From: Symbiotaphrina buchneri
Taxonomy: Eukaryota; Ascomycota; Symbiotaphrinales; Symbiotaphrinaceae
Assembly (NCBI GenBank): GCA_001599915.1
Contig: BCIG01000019.1
Coordinates: 1 to 64,000, forward strand
Length of the DNA stretch: 64,000 nt
Direction of reading: 5' to 3'
The notes under the pieces are model-generated. The model did no database searches and was not told the DNA's origin. It saw nothing but the letters and a program-made list of their open reading frames with translations. The position numbers and the translations under genes are program-made. Within the stretch, counting starts at the first letter, position 1. The number at the start of each line of letters is the position of its first letter. Positions 59,001-64,000 of the stretch are shown piece after piece.

Positions 59001-62000
59001 GTGAGCAAGATGACCACGGAGGAGCTCGAGAGCTTTGTCGAGCAGACGCAACCACCAGAGCACGCAAATATCGGACAGGCAGCTAGGAATCCCGCAGGCC
59101 CTGGATCTGAGCCTCAGGCCGATCCACCAGCTTCTGCGCCTCAAGAAGCCCAAGGACCCGCTGAAGCCCAAAAAGCCACTAACGCACAACCACCTTCTAG
59201 ACCTCAAGAAGCTCGACCGGCCGCACGACCAGCCGCTGAAGCACGACCAGCCGCTGAAGCACGACCAGCCACGGATGCACGACCACCTACAGGAGCCGAA
59301 CCGCCTTCTGGAGCCCAAGAAGGGTCTAGGATCCAACCGGGCATACCGGACTTGAACATAGAGGCTGATACGGATGTCATGGCTGCNNNNNNNNNNNNNN
59401 NNNNNNNNNNNNNNNNNNNNNNNNNNNNNNNNNNNNNNNNNNNNNNNNNNNNNNNNNNNNNNNNNNNNNNNNNNNNNNNNNNNNNNGGAGCCGAACCGCC
59501 TTCTGGAGCCCAAGAAGGGTCTAGGATCCAACCGGGCATACCGGACTTGAACATAGAGGCTGATACGGATGTCATGGCTGCTGATGCGCATCCCATGACT
59601 GATGAGGAATTGGCCAGGTACACTGAAGAGATGGGACGGCTACGGGATGCAAGACTTGGAGAGGGAACTTCAGCCGCACGACCACCTGCTGGAGTCGAAC
59701 CGCTTTCCGAAGCCCAACAAGCCTCTGGGATCCGACCTGGCATGTCGGGAGCGCAAATTGATCCTTATGCGGATGCAGTGGCTGGTTGGAACTTAGACAG
59801 GCTCTTTGAAGAGTCGCAACGGCCAGGGAGCACAGCCGTAGCACCTTCTGTACCTCAAGCTGCTTCTGGGGCGCGGCCGCCTTTTGAATCCCAACAAGCC
59901 CCTAGGCTCCGACCAGGCATGACGCAAAGGGAAGTAGAGGATGAATTTGGTATCATGACTGATGAGGAAACGGCCAGCTACATTGAACATATAAGACGGC
60001 TGCGGGATGCAAGACTTGGAGAGGGAGCTTCAGCCGCACGACCACCTGCTGGAGCCGAACCGCTTTCTGAAGCCCAACAAGCATTTAGGATGCGACCCGG
60101 AATGAGGGAATGGGAAAGGCAGATAGAGGCTGGTGCGGCTGCCATGACTGATGGGGAATTGGCCGGACACGTTAAACAGGTGGAACGGCTGCAGAGCATG
60201 AGTCAGAGGGCGAACCTTATCCTGCCTGCAGAATGGTTGGAAGAACTTGAAAGGTACGCTGCAGAGAAGAGACGGCTACGGGACGCAGCTCAGCCAGCAC
60301 CTGGGGCCGAAGCACCTGCTGGAGCCGAAGCAGCCGCTGGAGCCGAAACACCTGCTGGAGCCGAAGCACCTGCTGGGGCCGAAGCAGCCGCTGGGACCGA
60401 AGCACCTGCTGGGGCCGAAGCAGCCGCTGGGGCCGAAGCACCTGCTGGAGCCGAAGCACCTGCTGGAGCCCAACAGGCCCCTGAAATCCGACCTGGCATG
60501 GAGGAATGGGAAATAGACGCTCAGGCAGATGCCATGACTGAATCGCAACTCGCCAAGCACATTGCAGAGACAGAAAGAGAACCAGAATTTCGATCACTCC
60601 TAACCACTGGCGATTTTGGCGCTACTATGACCGACGAGGAACGAGACGAATTTGGTGAGTATGTGGAAAAGGTGCAAGAAAACTACCCTTGGGAGCCGGC
60701 AGACCCATTTGAAGGTATGACATATGAGGAGAAGGAGCTAGCCTGGGGTGTGGTAAGAAAAAAGTCGGCGAGGACAAAAATCAAGCCATTCAAAAAACCA
60801 TCCAAGTGGTGGCATCCGGCAAGAAGGCAGGCGCCCAAGAAGATATCGAGGAGACCCAAGCCGGCACCTAAAGGGTGGCGTGCTAATGCGAAGGCCTCGG
60901 CTGATCGATGGGAGAGGCTGAGGCAGAAAATGTACAAGAAGGGTTACAGAAGTTGGCTTGATCCTGTGAACGATGCGGAGCCGTCCGCGTCAACAATCAA
61001 AAAGCTTCCAGGAAGGTATAAACAAGCAGTAAAGATGCCCGAAGAAAGTTGGGTACCTCGCTGGTGGTATGATTTTTGGCATCCCGTCAAGGGTTGGTTC
61101 CGGGACAAGTCCAAACCGCAGAACTGGCGGACACCTGTGAAGGATACTGTCAGGCAGATGGATGAGGTGTCAACATGGAAAAAGCAAGTAACGAACAGAG
61201 TTGATAGGATCGCCTCTTTCACCGACGAAGGTATTAAACCTGATAGACATTACATCCCACACGCCGACATGAGGGGCCAATTGACGTCAAATGACTGGAT
61301 AGATGGATTTCAAAGGGAGAAAGCATTTGATTACGGCGAAGAAATTACGGGCTACCAATGGGCTCGGGAACGCCCTAAATGGTTCTCGGACAAACGTGGA
61401 TATGGCAACAAAGACGGACTGCGCGTGAATATTCCCATGACCGAAGAAGGACTTGCTTCTAAAACCCTTGGACAGCAACTTGAAAGCAAATCTCGGATTC
61501 CAAAATCGGCCTTACCAGCTGCCGACGGGGAATCAATGATAGCCGGGTTGTCAACAGTGACGGCAACAACAATGTCGAAGCTGGAAATGTGGTGGCTGGG
61601 TATCAGCTCGGTAGTTGGGTTGGCGATGATGGCGGCCAGTCTCGGATTTGAAATATATGCCCTGGAACGGATCAAGAAGGTCGGGATCTACGCAAAAAGA
61701 TCGGAGGGGATCATGAAGCAGTTGGGGACTCTACACAAGCGCTCTATGGATCCTAATCTCAACCTTGCGGCGGATCTATTCCCCGTCGAAAGCCGTGAGG
61801 ACAGGATCATGGAGTACATGGCCACGGTTGACCGCCTCACTTTCAGCAATGAGACGAGGAACTTCTACAAATCGCCAGGCCCGATGTCAGCCATGCTCGA
61901 GGTGTTCGAGGCCATGGACAATGCGCTTATGTCTGACCATGAATGGCGCTATCCCGCCGACTGGGTATACAACGAGTCAACTCCGTTGGAAGTTCCCTTC

Positions 62001-62774
62001 TTCCACGCCGTCAACGAGGACAAGTTCATGATGGCCTGGAACAACGTGGACGCTTCTCAATCAGATGAGCCAAAAATCACGAAACGCGGTCTTGCAAAAC
62101 GTGATGGCATAGGTGTTATTGCCCTGGCCCCTGAGATGATCAAGGCAACCCGTCTCATGCGCATGATAACCGCCATTTCGGACAATTTCTGCGTCCCGCC
62201 GGAACTGGCAATCTTGCGGCCGGACGAATTCAAGAATGGAGTCGACTTTGAGAGGAACGACACCAGCTCAAATAACGTGGTCTCGCAAGGAAGCCTCGTT
62301 GGCCCTACCGCTGTGAGCCATGGCCATAAATACAATACTACTGCACCCGGAATTTTCGTCTCTCAGAACAACAACGCCTCAGTCCACCGATCGGGCACCA
62401 ACTCTACAACTGGTCCTCTCAGAGAGTATGGGAAGTCGCAATCTAACCACGTTTTCGGCCCTGGACCTGCGCATCCTTCGCAGCTCCACAGCACAAAGGG
62501 TAACTGGACCATGTCATCTCGCATCGCCTATCATGCCAGCGAGGAGGAAAGCCTGGACGACTGGGAGCCTGCAACCTCTGTCAAGGAGCTTCTTGATGAA
62601 GTTGCTCTGTACCACCCAGGGTATACTTCTGAGAGCCACCACGTGAAGCGCCAACTAGTGGCGGTAATCGCGACGCACAGAGTTCGTAGGAGCATCAAGA
62701 ACTCGGAGAAGATATTGGATCGGATCAGGAGAGATGGAAAGAGGTGTTTGTCTTATGGTGAGGTGGATCATTGA
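56055..62774 (+). CDS. Giant repeat-rich secreted/membrane protein of unknown function
   Basis: One frame runs about 2240 codons, broken only by TGA at 58440-58442. The first half starts with a signal peptide (MRPNIAQCLLLVWLNPSVLS) and a Kex2-like LARR. It carries about five units around NNPVEPRPEQAGPNVAENGQ with RQPAHPE and QPELSSAAPVE, plus a QQPAEQQLAQ tract. The second half has no usable ATG until 58581, which supports continuity. It contains RRLRDARLGEG repeats with ARPPAGAEPLSEAQQA and RPGM, MTDEELA units, and an AGAEAPAGAEAAAGAE tract (60300-60470). After these come a Lys/Trp-rich basic segment, one transmembrane helix (WLGISSVVGLAMMAASLGF) and a globular C-terminus ending RRDGKRCLSYGEVDH. 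The TGA may be a nonsense change or lie in a 57-bp intron (58398-58454). A 100-N gap interrupts the repeats. No family recognised. Confidence 0.65.
59292..59581 (+). repeat. Identical 95-bp blocks flanking an assembly gap
   Basis: Bases 59292-59386 and 59487-59581 are identical and sit directly against the 100-N run. This is either a true tandem repeat collapsed by the assembler or the same sequence placed twice at a gap edge. Confidence 0.9.
59387..59486. other. Assembly gap (100 N)
   Basis: Exactly 100 N inside the repeat region of the giant protein; a placeholder of unknown real length. Confidence 0.98.
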
Positions 62775-63239
62775 TAGCTCCTTTTTGAAGTGCTACTTCT
62801 TCTTGCTTTCAGTTCCAGTAATTATGTATTTCTTGTTCATGATAAAAGAAAGGGGGCTAGTTGGTGTATCGCGGATACAGGATTTCCGCATTATCATGTT
62901 GACTGGATTTGAGCAAAAATTATATTTTACGTTGTTTAAACTTAAATAATAGCTAATACTTATGGAACGCCTTTTTCAAAGAATCTTCACTCAAATAATA
63001 ACTGTCCTAAACTAAAAAGTCACCAACTGCCTCCTGGCGATATTCTTTTCGCTGGGAAGCCACCTCTGCCGCAGGACATGATGTTGGCCGAAGGTTGTAC
63101 GGAAAAGCTATTTTTCCGCTTATCAACATTAGCCTAATTGAAGTTCCACCCTCCCTCTCGTCTTCTGGCCTTCACCCACGCACCGCCAGCCGTTCCGTTA
63201 TCACTGCATTTATATCCTTTGCATTGTCATTCTTTTACC
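62775..63239. other. Intergenic
   Basis: AT-rich 3' flank of the giant gene, followed by the promoter of the peptidase gene. No gene recognised. Confidence 0.4.
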
Positions 63240-64000
63240 ATGCTTCGCCTCGCTAGCTCTCCGGTAAATGCTCCGATGTATAAGTGGCTTCTGATCTACA
63301 TATGGCTTCTATTGCTGCCTCTCACATCTGCTGGACCGACATTTTCTGCCTTTCAACTACGCCATTCCGGGCAACCCAAACAGTGAGTCTAAGCACAGCC
63401 CAGTTGGATCACAGTCCTCAACAGTGTTAGTGACCTCAGAGAACTTGAATCCTTGCAAGCCAAGTACCCTCCTTACACCTTCGACCAACTCTCAACACAT
63501 TTCGCCGAATCGGCGCCAGATGGATTCAACCAGACTTTCCCGCAGCGGTATTGGATTGACACGTCCTTCTATAAGCCGGGTGGTCCGGTGATTGTGCTCG
63601 ATGGTGGTGAGACCAGTGGGGAAGATCGCTTGCCGTTCCTGGCCACCGGGATTGTGCGCTACTTGGCCGAAGCTACTAACGGCGTCGGCATCATCCTGGA
63701 GCACCGCTACTATGGAGAATCTCACTTGACTAAGGTAACGCCATGCCGGTTTCAGAGACAAAAGACGCTTCAAGTCTCACATATTGCAGTAGATGTGCTG
63801 ATACTCTATATTATGATCCCCAGGACACCACTCCACACTCCCTCTCCCTCCTCACCACGGCGGAATCATTGGCCGATAATGCGCACTTCGCGGAAAATTT
63901 CCCTTTCTCAGCCCATGAAGGCCTAAATGCGTCCATCCGCTCAAATTCTACGCCTTGGATCCATTACGGTGGCTCTTATGCAGGTGGTAAGTCGGCTTTT
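63240..64000 (+). CDS. Serine carboxypeptidase S28 family protein, 3' end outside window
   Basis: Secreted prolyl-type serine peptidase. Exons: 63240-63382, about 63440-63734 and 63824-63986, with the next intron running off the window. The N-terminus has a hydrophobic signal (MYKWLLIYIWLLLLPLTSAG, from a second in-frame Met at 63276; the first Met is at 63240). It continues with the family segments YPPYTFDQLSTHF, FPQRYWIDTSFYKPGGPVIV, GIILEHRYYGESHLTK and the nucleophile motif HYGGSYAG. The first acceptor may be at 63430 or 63439; both keep frame and differ by three residues. S28 enzymes cleave after proline in acidic extracellular conditions. Confidence 0.88.

Noticed and set aside
1-64000. 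tRNA and other structured RNA genes
   Set aside because: No cloverleaf with A/B boxes was recognised by reading; a covariance-model search would be needed to exclude them.

Overview
This window is nuclear DNA of a filamentous ascomycete, most likely a Eurotiomycete close to Aspergillus. The genes are compact and split by many 45-120 bp GT..AG introns with CTRAY-type branch sites. The families present are typical of that group: Zn2Cys6 and C2H2 regulators, MFS and ABCC transporters, GPI-anchored and cysteine-rich secreted proteins. There are no rRNA, CRISPR or bacterial operon features, and I recognised no tRNA. Two 100-N runs (20439-20538, 59387-59486) are assembly placeholders inside coding repeats.

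Layout. (1) 1-12940 looks like a nitrogen-ring catabolic neighbourhood. It holds the 3' part of an ATP-dependent hydantoinase/5-oxoprolinase, a 2-oxoglutarate/Fe(II) dioxygenase, an UNC93-like transporter, a Zn2Cys6 regulator with an in-frame stop, and an N-carbamoyl-amino-acid hydrolase. Hydantoinase plus carbamoylase would turn a hydantoin into an amino acid. (2) 14269-23250 has a full-length ABCC transporter, an Asn/Ser-repeat GPI-anchored protein, a relic of a second ABCC gene joined to a duplicated promoter, and a four-exon secreted cysteine-rich protein. (3) 23802-24289 is a hAT-type MITE with an 8-bp target duplication. (4) 25748-36318 carries a small GPI protein, a regulator relic, a D-galactonate dehydratase and a convergent KduD-like dehydrogenase (with an in-frame stop), a secreted protein, two hypothetical genes, an amidase and a SnoaL-like protein.

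(5) 36979-45060 is a decayed block: a piggyBac-type transposase riddled with stops, then the remains of a large gene that joins a GHKL (HSP90-like) ATPase to a cytosine-5 DNA methyltransferase, then AT-rich DNA. (6) 45731-54666 holds a CmcJ/AsaB-type oxidoreductase, a C2H2 regulator and an MFS transporter. (7) 56055-62774 is a giant repeat-rich secreted or membrane protein of unknown function. (8) The window ends inside an S28 serine peptidase gene.

Most intron-exon models were built by hand by matching GT..AG boundaries to reading frame and family sequence. The summed exon lengths are divisible by three in every complete model checked. A recurring theme is otherwise well-kept host genes with one in-frame stop compatible with a C-to-T change.
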